Shown: positions 37,136 to 49,895 of the stretch, in pieces | Position numbering within the stretch: position 1 is the stretch's first letter | Layout: each line of letters begins with the position of its first letter | Assembly: GCA_034769895.1 (NCBI GenBank) | Contig: CM068367.1 | Span: 709,552,196 to 709,616,195, forward strand | From: Magicicada septendecula | Taxonomy: Eukaryota; Arthropoda; Insecta; Hemiptera; Cicadidae | Direction: 5' to 3' | DNA: 64,000 bases | Made by a program: the position numbers and the translations under genes | Notes under the pieces: generated by a model | What the model was told of the DNA's origin: nothing | Seen by the model: the letters and a program-made list of their open reading frames with translations, nothing else | Databases searched by the model: none

Positions 37136-37282
37136 TTAATTCAGTAGTAGGTCTAGAGCTAACTTATTTCTTTCTTCATTTGATAATTTTTTACTACACT
37201 TTTGGGCTTTGCTTTTCTTAGTTTTAGTAAATCTTCGTTGATGAGGAATGTTTGTATTTCCCGGTGAAATAGCACTTGTGAC
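37136..37282 (-). CDS. MULE transposase terminal exon
   Basis: After the acceptor TTTGTATTTTGCAG the frame reads VTSAISPGNTNIPHQRRF, TKTKKSKAQKCSKKLS and NEERNKLALDLLLN, then TAA at 37136-37138. The PxNIxxPxxRF...KKK segment resembles PPNIKISPQKRF in the linker before the Ulp1 domain of the other MULE. This element has no protease after it. The intron 37283-38119 uses a strong donor (AAG/GTATGT) that needs a frameshift upstream. A weaker donor at 38166 (ACA/GTATAG) would join in frame without one. Confidence 0.6.
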   Translation of the reverse strand, partial: VTSAISPGNTNIPHQRRFTKTKKSKAQKCSKKLSNEERNKLALDLLLN

Positions 37283-38119
37283 CTGCAAAATACAACAAAT
37301 TACTATTCACCCTAAATTCAAAGATAAATTTAACCTGTTGTCCATATGAAACATTTTAAAATATTGTGGATAATGAATAATTAAATTTTACTTAATTGAC
37401 ATGACAACCCTTCAGTGTTTTAATTATTTAGATTAACTATTTGAACAGAATCTGACTGTATTTCTGTTTGGAAAAAATATTTTAGTTGAATACTAAATGA
37501 TAGAATTTTACTAAAAAATGGAAAACTAAATACAACAGATATAAAAACTGTAGGCCTATTATATTTTCTTATCAATTTGATCGTAAGTAGTTAAAATCAA
37601 AACAGTCAAAAGCACGTAATCATGAAAAACAGTCCCTACCTTTTGTGGAGCGCATGTAAGTTTGCAATTTTACTCTTCTTAGTTTGTTTTTACTTTTCTG
37701 TGTAAATTTTCAAGAAGACAACGCATTGCGTAACCCCGATCAATTCGGTTAAACGCTATACTAATAATTAGAAAAAATCCAAAATAAAATGTAAAATAAT
37801 GTTCCAGCGACCATGCGGGACAGAACTCTTTAAATATACTGTTTAAAAATATTCTTAAAATTAACATTAGTTAACATTAAACAATAATTCATTATTAATT
37901 TGGGCAGGAACGTGCTCGCGGGTGCGATTGCGAATGTGTGAGGGCGCGCCACGTGTGCTTGATGAATATACACTTGTAATGAAATGTTTTTACCTACTTC
38001 TTGGATTTCTAAGATTGGATAATTAAAGTATTATAATATAATCTAATTTAAAAGAATAGTTTAATATTATTTATTTGTTACATGCACCTGATACTGATAC
38101 AATAGTTTCATTTACATAC

Positions 38120-40589
38120 CTTTAATGTTGGCCTAGACGTTGTAGGCAAGTTCATTGCATCTATACTGTGGTCGTAATTCTTCTCATTTCACTTCGAACA
38201 AAGTCAGCTTGTTCGAGGCTTGTAACGCGTCTCGTTAGAGTTTCAAATTCTTGGATAAGTTTTAACTTTTCTTTTTCTAAGTTTAAATTGAAGTCCACTG
38301 GTTTACTGATTTGTTTTAAAATTTCGTCTTGTACTGGTTCTTCGCTCGGTTCGTAATCAATGGTAAGTTGACCTTGGTTTTTGTCTGAGTCTGTCTCTTC
38401 GGTGCAAGAATTTAGTTCTGTTTTTGCCACCGCATGTATGTGTTTACACATATTATTTCTGATACAGCTATCCATACATGTACAAACAAATTCATGAAAA
38501 CATGAATTACAGTGCAAACATCGCAATTGGCACGTATTACAGATTCTAACACGTTTAACAGTATACAATTCCGTTTTTTCTAACGAAAGAACCTGCCACT
38601 TGTCTTCGGTTTTTATCACTTGGTCACTCTCAATAATAAAACTTCGCCTATGATTTTTCCTCAATACCTGTAATTCACGCACGAGTTTTCCCCTTTTCAT
38701 TTTTATTAGTAAATCGAACAGTTTGTCTCTGAGGAGGTTCAAAATTGCGCACAGCGTTTTATCTAAACGGCGAACTTTTTTACCTCTTAGGTAACAATAT
38801 TTGAGCACTTTGTTAAAATTTTCAATTGACATATTTGTGTTCACACCCGCATGGATTCGGTAGCAGTATGCCCAAGTCTTAAATCGCTCATTTTTTATGT
38901 AGTATTTTCTAAAGTATTCTGAGAAAGCTGTCAAGTCCTGGTCATCATTTAAAGTATTCATTGTTTCTGAAAGAAGTTTTTTAAAAGTTTCAATATCTAA
39001 CTCGTATAGAAGTGTTTGCAGGAGTTTATGCACATAGTCGCGTTTCTCTTTTATTTTAATTTTCTGTATTACATTAGTTCTCCATGCTCGAAGGACATGC
39101 CATGTACAAAAAATCCTTTGTTCTGGAGCACCCATTATTTGTTTCCACGCTGAGAAAAAGGTCTCCTCCATGTCAGACATAAACACTTTTGGTGTAATGC
39201 TTCCTGCAATAGTTTTTATAGATTCGTAGAATTTTGAGACGATACATTCATCACCTCTATTTGTGAACATAAACGCAGTCGGAAAACCTTCCCTTGTGTC
39301 ATCCAGAGTCAATAATGTATATAATTGAAAATCGTAGCTGTTAAGGCCGTGTGTGCTGTCTATGCAGATAGTGTCATGACCGTATTTTTGTAACATGGTC
39401 TTTTGAGCCTCAGTCATAAATATTAATAAAAAATCCTCTTTTCTTAGGTCTGGACACTCTGGGGTTTCTACGCCCTGCGGCTTGTAAATAATCAAAGCAA
39501 TATGTTCTGAAGTAGTCAAATCCTTCACCCAAGAGGTGATGCTAACTGGGTCAAATGGGTGTTTAATAGCTTCGTCATGTAAATTAAAACTATTTTCTAT
39601 ATTTACAATGTCTTTTTTATTTGTCAGATGTATTCTGTGAAGATCAAAATTAGATACTGAACCTCTAATTGATTTAAGAATTTCTTCATGGGGTTTTTTG
39701 CTTGCCAGTTGCAGTGCTATAGACTTTTTTTCTTCACGCGATAGCCGTATATGTTTAAGGTCGCTTTTGTGACCGACGTGCGTAGACACATAAAGTACAC
39801 GTACTTTACTGTGCAAAATCTTGATTGTAATTTTGGCGGGACAGAATCCATTTATTTTACAAGATCCTGACATTTTCATGTGTCGTTTAGTATGGCCTCT
39901 TGATTTGTGGTAGCCACACCTGTGACACTGATAATATGCCGTGGTCTCTGTTGAAAATCTTTTAATGTAGGAAGCTGTTGTTGTTTTTTCCATTTCATTC
40001 TTCCATGAATAAAATTCTTAAATTCTTCAATCGAATCAAAATTATAGTGTTTTTGCCTTACTGGTATGTCGTGTACCTTTTCGAAATGAGTGTGAATATC
40101 GTCTGTACTTTTCTGTACTGATGTATACGGACACACTGGACATTTCCTTTTTGTAGGTAAGGTTACTTCTCCAATTCTGTGAACTTTCCGTTGGTGATAT
40201 TTAAGGTTTCTTTCCTTTCTGAATTTCGCGGTACATTTTGAACATTTAAAATACAGTGTCAGACAGGTTGCCTCGTTTTTTTCGTGCGTTTTAAAGAAAT
40301 GCCGTTTTAAATTACTTTGGTAAACAGTTTCAAATTCGCATTTAGAACATTTATATTTTTTTGAGTTATGATGCGATAAATGTACAAAATTCATGTGATG
40401 CTCCAAGTTTCTTTTAGCTGCAAAGTTCTTGTCACACAATACACATACGAATTTTTCTCGGGGATTGTCTAGAATAAGGTCGCCGCTCGAGTTTCTTTTG
40501 TGCACGGTTTTCATATGCCGTGTGCAATTACTTTTCTTGCTGAACTCTTTATCACAATACTGACACTTAAATGCCGCAGGCGGGTTCAT
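38120..40589 (-). CDS. MULE transposase: five C2H2 fingers, cysteine finger, DDE core, SWIM
   Basis: Mutator-type transposase. The exon starts exactly at ATG 40589 after TATTTGCAG. Five C2H2 fingers occupy the first ~170 residues (FKCQYCDKEF, FVCVLCDKNF, YKCSKCEFET, FKCSKCTAKF, RKCPVCPYTS). After an FDSIEEFKNF adaptor the frame shifts in a run of six A (minus strand, 39984-39989) into a 610-codon frame: YYQCHRCGYHK...THVGH finger, DDE residues Asp212 (ICIDSTHG), Asp274 (FMSDMEE), Glu391 (SIENFNK), C-T-W-H at 296-299, and SWIM Cys504-x-Cys506...Cys516-x-His518. There is no stop in 610 codons. Restoring one A would make the whole exon open, so this copy may be intact or only just inactivated. 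A non-coding upstream exon is likely. Confidence 0.88.
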
Positions 40590-41607
40590 CTGCAAATACA
40601 GGAATTAACTTGTATTTTGGAAAATGACATTGAATTTTCCATAGTATTTTTGAAGTTATATGTTAATGATGGATATTTTGAAGTGCAAACTTTATTTCTT
40701 TGGACATATGCCATCATAGCAACATTTTATATGACAATATAAAAACAGAAGGAAAGAATTGTTCATTTATGGTTCAAGGAACGAAAATTTGTAAAATTAA
40801 AAATCCACGTTTTCAAAAAATAGTACAATATTCAATAAATTTAAAATTCAAAGACTAATTTTATGGACAGTTGAACATTTCTATTTAACAGTTTACACTA
40901 GATATCCTTCAATCGAACGAATTGTTGCCGATATTAACAGGGGAGATGGGTGGATACACATGACCTAATGTCCAATGTCACTTTGGCGGGAAATAACACG
41001 TAAAAATATGGCATTTTCGAAAATTTATTGTTATTATTTGATGTACAAATAGCTTGATTAGCTTCCAAGTTACACTAGACTAACTAAGGTTCTAAAAGAA
41101 TAATAAATAAATTTATAAAATGGAGAAAACAGTAACGTTTGTATTATTTAACTACAATCAATTATTCTTTTGATACTGTAGGGCTACTATCTTGCAACTA
41201 TTAGTACTTGCTGTACCTTAGATTGTATGTTTTTCTTAAGTGTTTAATTTTAACACAATAAGTATAAATCTCTAGTATGAGGTACACCTCGGCCATCATT
41301 TTATTGAATAATTGACTTTATTTTGCCATCACATTGTCTTAACTTTTAGTCTACCGTACATCAAAATAAATTTCATTCGTATATATAAAATTCATTATTT
41401 ATTTATTATTTTTAGAGCCGTAAGTTTATATAAGCTACGTAGCATTTTCTTAGACATTGTGCATTATTTTTATCTAGAATAATTTAAAGTAAAACGGTTT
41501 AGGATACTGAGAATTGTATCAATGTACAGCATTTAACAGTCTATAAATGGGTACACTTTATTAAGAGGGCGAGAACGTATTTCATTTATTATCTGTGTAG
41601 GCCTATA

Positions 41608-42258
41608 GTCTATTACGTGAGGAATTTTCAGCCGATTTTGAGTCAGTGTCCGTGGAGCCTTCTGATTTTTTTGCAATGTCTTCATAAAAGGTTATAGAAT
41701 AAAGTTAAGCAAATTTTTTGGCCCGGTCGTAAATTTAGGGGTTGTTTTCACCCCTTTCGGGGGTTTAAAAACAAAATTTAATTAACCCCGGGAACCGATA
41801 GAGAATCAAATTCAAGTTTTCAACCCTTTCAAGTCCAACCCTCGCGTCGGATGTATCCCTTGATGTCAAAATCGTAATCAGAACCCCCCAAAACCTATAG
41901 GCCTAGGTACTTACTTTCGAGGGTCTGTCCTTTATTCTCGCAAACTTTAATACTTACACCCCCCGATTATAGCCTGCTTAAACCCTTTAAAAACTACCCT
42001 TAGCGTCGAATATAATTGTGGACATCAGAATCGTAATCAGCACACCCCAAAACCTATAAGTACCTAATTTCAGGGCTTCAAATTCATCCTCGCGTCATTT
42101 CATATTTTCAACCATTTAGGGATGAGAGCGGGTCAAAAAATTTTCCTTAACTTTGTTTTAGAACCTTTTAGGAAGCGATAGCAATTGGAATCAAAAAATT
42201 ACATGGACACTGACTCAAAATCGGCAGATAGGCCCTTTATCACGCCTACGTAATAGAG
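41608..42258. mobile_element. TA-flanked MITE (Tc1/mariner-like), 651 bp
   Basis: The left end starts GTCTATTACGTGAGG and then GCCGATTTTGAGTCAGTGTCC. The right end, reverse-complemented, starts CTCTATTACGTAGG and then GCCGATTTTGAGTCAGTGTCC. TA flanks both sides (41606-41607 and 42259-42260). The two ends differ by an ~18-bp indel. No coding capacity. It is nested in the 5' part of the MULE. Confidence 0.75.
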
Positions 42259-42752
42259 TATTAGTACAAATGCTTATCTATATCTATTGATTTTGTCTTA
42301 GCTTTAATAATACACCTGACGATTACATTAATCAAAAGAGAACCTAATCTACAATAATTGTAAAGTAATTGAACAAACTGATAATAAAAGCCACCTTAAC
42401 TGCATATAGACCTACTATGTTTTTTCTCTTACCTTGAAAACGTAACTGACGTGTAAATGTAGTACAAACAACACTTAATATAAAACTACGAGAACTAAAC
42501 TGAGAACAACTAACGTAATGTAAAAACGGTAAATAGAAACCTTTTTAAACTGTGAAAAACCATTAAACGTTTACACTTTACACCAGCAAAAACAGAATGA
42601 ATCGCGCGCGTTATTCTGAACGACTCGGTTATTATCGACTGCAATCGCCTCTCCCCTACGTTATCACCACTTTGACGCTCGGCTCTGTGATCCTGTTGTG
42701 GCACTGAAAATCTAGACGCTAGTATATATTAATAGTACCGGACTAGACTAAT

Positions 42753-44538
42753 TTATTAGGGTAACACAGAAATAGCAACATCCGGTAGCAAGTTCATTTG
42801 TTTACCACGTGTGGTCTGTTTAAGCGCTAGTTGTCGGTTGTCCATCACTGCAATACTGCAATAAGAAACAACCAAACAACGCTATTGGAGGTTTGTTTAT
42901 TGTGATTTATTTGGTTTTCGAATACATATAGTAACAAATTAGTTATAAAACTAAAATATGAGGTCAAAGTATTGTATAAGTATTTAATTATGTTTTTGAA
43001 TAGTATTTTCAGTACGCAAGTAGTACTAACTATTATCCACCGTATTAATCGGTAAACACCTTGCATCATGGACTGTTTGACTATATATAACATTCAGTAT
43101 ATTTATCGTAAAAAATGTATTTTGTTATATCGTTCTTACAATTCATTTATTGTGTTGAATAAAATGTGAATTGTATGTAGTTATCATAACACGATGAGAT
43201 AATGGGAAATTCGTTTCTTGTGTACGTTTTCGTGTTTATCAAAGGAAATTGCAAGTTTATGCTGAAGTTTGTATTAACAGAAGCTGAAAAGACAAACAGT
43301 AAGTTGACACAGAACATAACGTAATTTTGAATATGTACAGAAGCCTAATTGAAACAGAATTTACCAGTATAATTTTGAGGGATTGTACTTATATGAGTAT
43401 TATTGTGATGACGGATGATAAAAAGGTTATTAATTTTGAAGCGTAGTTGTATACAGTACATACTGTATGTATTCCTTTATTTTTCGCAGTCTTGGATGGA
43501 GTTTTGAAGTATGTATTTTGACCCTCTCATTTATTGAGATTACATTAGTAATTATAATTGAGTTACCCGTTTATGTCTGTCATAGGGATTAGAGTTTGTG
43601 CAAGTCAGGCAGCATGTATATGTGGCTATGTATGCTAATAAACTAATGTGGCGCCAACTACTGGATAATGCTAGAGTAGAAGCAAGGGTACTTTGTACAT
43701 TATTAACCTGTGTCAGTTGTTGATACATTTAGTACCAGATGTCAATTCGATATCCTACACTTGGCCAGACTAAGTTATGTTAGGAAAGGTGGTTTTGGCT
43801 TAACCACTTGGAATCCCTCCTAACAAACAAGTAAATAAAACCAAAAGCTTCTTGCGTATCCCTGTGCGGGAAAAATGTGACCTAAAACTACATGGTGTGC
43901 AAGACAATGGATTCGGACATGTGTATACAGTTGAAGCCTTTTTACAGTTTTTTGAGTACTGAAAACAATTATCTGTTGTACAAATCAGTTATGTACACAA
44001 TTGCATGACTTACCACTTTAACTAACCTCACATGTAAATATAACCTCTGTTTTATGTGCCATTGCATTGGTGGAACATTCAACATAACAGAGTTGCAATG
44101 TCAGTTATTCACCAGTTTTCTTACACTTGGGTGAACTAATTTGAACAAATAGCTGCATGGCCGAACAAGTAGCTTGAAGGATTAACAGAAGGACTGTGTT
44201 TTTGCTGGATGAAATACTGCAATATAAAAGGTATATAGCCATGCAACAAGTTTAAGTGTTCAAACAAAAGGTTGGGTAAGCTATCTTTGGTTTAGTGTTT
44301 TTATACCCCCCCCCCCCAAAAAAAAAATTAAACCAACATACTTAACCCTGTACTTGAAACATAGGCCCATTTTATACTCCCTCGTTATTTTACAGTGGCC
44401 GGCAACTTTGGTGTAAGTAACATGTGCAGTGCCTGTTTTTTGTCAGTGTATCTCGTTGGGGTGTGTAAGTGTTGATGTGTTTCCAAAAACATTTACTATG
44501 AAACATGTAGGCGTGTATTTGATTGAATCCTTAGTGTA
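42753..44538. other. Spacer without recognisable gene
   Basis: No supported gene. A run of 13 C followed by A's occurs near 44306-44328. Confidence 0.45.
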
Positions 44539-44718
44539 TCTATATATTAATACGTGAAGAGAAAACTTTGTACCCCTTTTTAAGCATATTGCGCACACGG
44601 AGGAGTGTGAGATTTGGCATATTTAAAGTTTATATGGAGAAGGAGTGCAGAAAGCTAAAATTTATATATAATATGTGTTACAAATATATTAAATAATATA
44701 AATAAAACATTCATTTGC

Positions 44719-44792
44719 ACTTGAAAATTCATTTAAACTTTTTCAAACAATGGTAATTGTTAAAAATAAAATAATTTTGTTGCCAGGCAATA
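44719..44792 (+). repeat. 74-bp segment shared with family A flanks, inside the Helitron
   Basis: ACTTGAAAATTCATTTAAAC to TTTTGTTGCCAGGCAATA matches about 7501-7575 almost base for base, and its reverse complement near 5110-5184. Helitron coding resumes immediately downstream without the expected N-terminal part of the protein. Confidence 0.8.
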
Positions 44793-44801
44793 TGATGCGC
44801 A

Positions 44802-47800
44802 CTGAATGTCATTCCAAGAAATTTTAATACTTTTGATTGTGGATTAATGCATTTACAATGCAGGTTTTGCAATGCAAAACATTTCGAATCTGAGGTCACT
44901 TTAGGTGAAAGGACTGCATTCACTTCATGTTGTCATAAGGGTAAAGCAGTATTACTGGCCTTAAGTCAAAATGAATACTTTAAATCATTGTATGATGGAC
45001 TTACTTCAAATGAACCTTCTATAAAAAGAAAGTCAAAAAATTATTTTGAAAACATTCGTAAATACAATTCATCATTTGCTATGGTTAGCTCAGAAGCTAA
45101 AATTTCGGATACAGTTACGCGTGGAGTGTATCATTTTAAAATACATTATGTTTTTTATCACAGATCAGGTCCAATGACTGCTGGATATGGTCGCTCATTA
45201 TGTTATGCGCAATTATATTTTTATGATGTTGACACTGCTGTCAATTATAGATTACGTGAACGCTATAATCAAACATGCAATAACAATATAATGCGCGAAA
45301 TGTCTCTTGAATTGGAACGCATTAATCCTTTCGTTCGGTCATTCATTGCAATGAAAGATCGTTGTCAGAGAGTTGAAAATCAAAATAAAGAAATTTGTAT
45401 GCTCATTAAAGTAAATCGTGATTTAGAGCTACGCCGTTATAATGATGCAGTTCAAACTGATGTAGCAGTAATATTTAGTACAGTTGATGGTGAGCCACCC
45501 TTTGAACGTAATATGGTTTCGTTTTCAAAAGTTAATGGTACCATTAAAAATATCTCTGTTTTGGATTCATCATTGGACCCTTTAGCGTATCCATTACTTT
45601 TTCCAAATGGTGATACTGGGTGGCATATCAATATTTCTCATAATGTACCAACTACATCTAATTAAAGAGCGCCCAGAAATAAATTAACCATGCTTCAGTA
45701 TGCAGCCTATCGACTTGCAATTAGAGAAGATTTTAGCATGTTGCACCATTCACAAAAATTATTTCTGCAGTGGATAATTGATATGTATGTGAGAATAGAG
45801 GGCACAATGTTACATTTCATTCGACAAAATCAAACAAGTCTTAGGTCTGAAGTTTACAACAATTTAACAGATTATTTAGAATTGAACCCCAATGCCAATA
45901 ATGTTGGCCGTAGAGTAATTTTACCATCTTCATTCAATGGATCTCCAAGAAATATGTATCAGAATTATTTAGATGCAATGTCAATTGTACAACATTTTGG
46001 AAAGCCGTCTTTGTTTATTACAATGACTTGCAATCCAAGTTGGCCTGAAATATTTAGCTATATTGGTGTAGGTGAGTCAGCTAATTTTCGACCTGATATT
46101 GTTGTGCTTGTATTCAAGTCCAAACTGAAAGCATTAATTGAGGGCCTTACACTAAAAAAAATCTTCGGTAAAGTTGAAGCACTCATTTGTACAATTGAGT
46201 TTCAAAAGAGAGGATTGCCTCATGCTCACATTTTACTCTCTTTAAATGAGCAAGATAAAATTGTTAACGCTACCGATATTGATAAAGTTGTATCTGCGGA
46301 GATTCCTAACATTCAAACACATCCTACATTACATGAATATGTTGTAAAACACATGATGCATGGTCCATGTGGTGTACTTAATCCAAATTCTGTATGTATG
46401 AGAGATGGAAAATGCACAAAAGATTATCCAAAACGATTTAATGAATTTACATGTGAATCATTAAATGGATATCCATTATACAGAAGGCGTGATAATGGTA
46501 TTAATGCTGAAGTTCGCGGTAGTTGCATCGACAATCGTTATTTTGTACCATACAATCCGTATTTACTTGCCAAATTTAATTGCCATATAAATTTTGAAGT
46601 ATGCACTACAGTTAAAAGTGTTAAATACATTTATAAATACGTGTATAAAGGCTATGACAGTGCATCTGTTGAATTAGGTTCAGAGAGAAATGAACCAGGT
46701 CAAGAAATACAAATTGATGAAGTTAAAAATTTTTTAAATGGCCGTTATGTCGGCTCAACTGAAGCTGTATGGCGCATCTATGAATTACCAATGCATTTTC
46801 AATCACATGTCATCGTTAGACTTGACATTCATTTACCGCGTAGACAGAATGTTTACGTTCGAGAAGGGCAAGAACGTCAAGCAATTGAAAATGCAAGACA
46901 AACAAAATTATTAGCATTTTTTGAATTGAATCGATCAGATCCATCAGCGCATGAATATAAGTATATTGAAATTCCTTTGCATTATGTGTGGGAAGATTCC
47001 CGAAAAAAATGGAAGAAGAGAAGGCGTGGAGGTGATAAAATCATTACACGCATATATGTAGTATCACCAAAAGACATCGAACTTTTCCATTTACGATTGC
47101 TTTTATTACATGTCTGTGGTCCAAAATCATTTGAGGATGTTAGAACATACAATGGAATTGTACACACTTCTTTTGTTGAAGCATGCCATGCTCGCGGCAT
47201 TGCTTCAAATGATAATGAATGGCGTGAATGTTTAAATGAAGCAAAAGAATTACATTCACCAAAACAAATGTGAAATTTATTTGGTTACATTTGTGCATTA
47301 AATGTGCCAGCCAATGCATTGGCGTTATGGAATGAATTTAAAGTATATCTTAGTAAAGATTTTTTGAGAGATTACAACGAAGAAGTATCCTTTAACACAG
47401 CTCTATTAGAAATTGAAGATATTTTGAATGTTCATAATTTGTCATGTCAAGAACTTGGTTTACCAGTTCCCATGTATTCGCAGATAACAGACGAAGCAAA
47501 TGCTATTGATCCAATAGAACAAGAGTTTCTGTTTTGTGAGCATTATGAAACTGCAAATATTGAACAGCGTAATCTAATTGATCATGTGATTCATGTAGTT
47601 TTGCACCATGATACTGGATCTAATGTTTTTTGTTTAACCGCTCATGCAGGTTGTGGAAAAACATTCACACAAACAGCAATCATTCACAAATTAAATTCGC
47701 TTAATCTTAGTTGCATTGCAACAGCGTTAAGTGGCATAGCTTCAACTCTATTACTTGGAGGTAGAACTTTACACAATGTGTTTAAATTGCCTATACCCAT

Positions 47801-48955
47801 TTTGGAAAATTCTGTAGCGAATATTACCGCAAATAGTAGCTATGGACGTTACGTAAATTCATCATCATTGATAATTATTGATGAAATTTCTATGTGCCCA
47901 CTGCAAGTGTTGAAAATCATAGATAGATTATTGCAGGATTTATGCGATGAAAATGATAAACATAATCCATTTGGAGTGAAAACGATACTTCTGTGCGGTG
48001 ATTTTCGGCAAATCTTACCAGTTGTCCCACATGGATCACGTGCAACTTTAATTGAAAATTGTGTCACGAGTTGGCATAAATTTGTTTATTTTCATAAAGT
48101 AACGTTTACTCAAATATGAGAGCCTTACCAAGTGAAATAGAATTTGTCGAATTCTTGAAAAAAATTGGTAACGATGAAGCCCCACAATTCCCTCAGTTTG
48201 GTGAAAATATTGAAATACCTCGGCAATTAATAGGAGATAAAAATAATATTATTAATGAGGTGTATGGAAATATTTCCGAAAACATACTCTCAGATAACAT
48301 ATTGAAGTCAGTTATTTTAGCACCTAAAAATGATGATTGTACTTTTATTAATACTGATATACTTAATCGAATACCAGGTGAACAGAAAACATATCTTAGC
48401 TACGATAAAATAATTTGTGATGATGACAATGAAATCAATAACTATCCAGTAGAGTTTTTGAATTCTTTGACTATTAGTGGTTTGCCACCACATAAGTTAG
48501 TATTGAAAGTTAATTGCATCGTTTTACTGATCAGAAACTTAAATACAAAGGAAGCATTAGTCAATGGAACAAGAATGCGCATCAAGTGTTTGCATCGTAA
48601 TGCTATTGATTGCGAAGTTTTAACTGGAACCAATAAGAAAATTTTGATTCCACGTATAAATTTAACATATTCCGGTACTGTTTTACCATTTAACTTTCAA
48701 AGAACTCAATTTCCAATTATACCTGGATTTGCGATGACAATAAATAAGTCTCAAGGACAAACATTCGAAAAAATTGGAATTTTATTGAGGCAGCCAGTTT
48801 TTACACATGGTCAATTGTACATCGCAGCAAGTAGAGTTCGATCATTCGATGGTTTGAGAGTTTATATTTCCGAATATAATGGCCAAGGGCATTTAGCAAA
48901 TGATGAAAGAGTTTTTACAAAAAACATCGTTTACACAGAAGTTCTGAATCATTAA
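44802..48955 (+). pseudogene. Helitron RepHel protein: HUH Rep and PIF1-like helicase
   Basis: This protein nicks, transfers and unwinds single-stranded Helitron DNA. It opens with a zinc-binding segment (CRFCNAKHF, SCCHKGKA) and the N-terminal domain to GWHINISHN. Rep follows with the HUH block KRGLPHAHILLSL and the two-Tyr motif KYIYKYVYKGYDS. The helicase has Walker A LTAHAGCGKTF, Walker B SLIIIDEISM, CGDFRQILPV and the C-terminal INKSQGQTF and LYIAASRVRS. Breaks are few: TAA at 45663 in frame with the next part, TGA at 47271 also in frame (RNLFGY expected), and one lost base near 48113 (TFTQ/MRALPSE). The extreme N-terminus is missing, replaced by the 74-bp segment at 44719-44792. Likely inactive but recent. 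Confidence 0.92.
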
Positions 48956-49741
48956 ATTCACTTTCAAACTATTTTAAGTTCAATGGACATTTATTTTTTT
49001 AACCGCCCGGTTTTTTGATTTAATTAAAAATATATGAAAAAATACGAGGCATTTATTTTTTATTTCATTTTTTATTTTGTATTAATTTTTTATTTAAATT
49101 TTATATAATTCGAAAAAGATAGGCAAAATAACTGTGTAGCCTTGGCGAAACCTGGTCAGTATGGCAATAAAAAAAACCCAAGGAAATGTCAAAAAACGCG
49201 TTACTGCTTTTTAAATATGGCTTAGCCAAGCTAAACCTCATTTTTCCTATCTTTCATATTTTTCAAATAACTCGAAAATTAATGCATAGAAAAAAAATTA
49301 AAAAATTGTATAAGCTTTGTAGCAGATAATCTTCATACTGTTTTCGAATTTTGTACCTTACCAAAAATGAAATGTAATCCACTGGAATTGAAAACAATGT
49401 ATCTTATACTTCTATGAATGTCAAGTCTCATTTTTATTAGCGTTTATTTGATTCAATAATAACATGAAAAAATTAAAACTGACAATGAATTATATCAAAA
49501 AATAAATACGAATACAAGCTGTAATTGTGTTTTTTTTCAACTGTTACTAACATTAAATTTTAAATTTCATAGGTATTGCAGGGAATTAAGGCAAACAACA
49601 CACGCTAATGACGTGTTTGTACACGCTCGCAGCTGACGTAATAGAACAAAATTCAAAAAAATTATATGCAATGATTATAGAGGTATACTCTTTGACAAAA
49701 GAACCTCAATAACGTTCAAACTTAAAAATTTAATGAATTAC

Positions 49742-49772
49742 GGTCGAATTTCGACCACTGGGCGACCACTAG
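49742..49772 (+). other. Helitron 3' terminal hairpin and CTAG end
   Basis: The stem GGTCGAA/TTCGACC with a single-base loop is followed by ACTGGGCGACCACTAG. This hairpin is the transposition terminator of the element. Confidence 0.85.
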
Positions 49773-49895
49773 TTGTTATTAAATCACATTTCAAATTTCA
49801 TTTAACACTGTGTGTGTGGGTGTTTTCTGATATTGTATTTTGATAACTAATATTTTATTTTAATGAAGAAAGTTGTGTTAGTGGTTGAAATCACA

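Larger units (their letters stand above)
36735..42752 (-). mobile_element. MuDR/Phantom-like MULE with terminal inverted repeats
   Basis: The left end (36738-36803) reads TTAGACTAGACCGG... then AAACTAGCGTCTAGG...CAGTGCC. The right end, reverse-complemented (42752 down to 42690), reads TTAGTCTAGTCCGG... then TACTAGCGTCTAG...CAGTGCC. They differ mainly by a 14-bp insertion on the left. Between them lies one minus-strand transposase gene with splice signals and a later MITE insertion (41608-42258). I could not find a clean 9-bp target duplication, so the exact ends are uncertain by several bases. Confidence 0.75.
44539..49772 (+). mobile_element. Canonical Helitron, nearly complete autonomous copy
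   Basis: The 5' end TCTATATATTAATACGTGAAG (44539) follows an A. The 3' end is CTAG (49769-49772) before a T, so insertion is between A and T as in canonical Helitrons. A 7-bp-stem hairpin (GGTCGAATTTCGACC, 49742-49756) sits 16 bp upstream of the 3' end. One long Rep-helicase gene fills the centre, on the same strand. Length 5234 bp fits the usual 5-6 kb. There is no target duplication, as expected. Confidence 0.9.
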
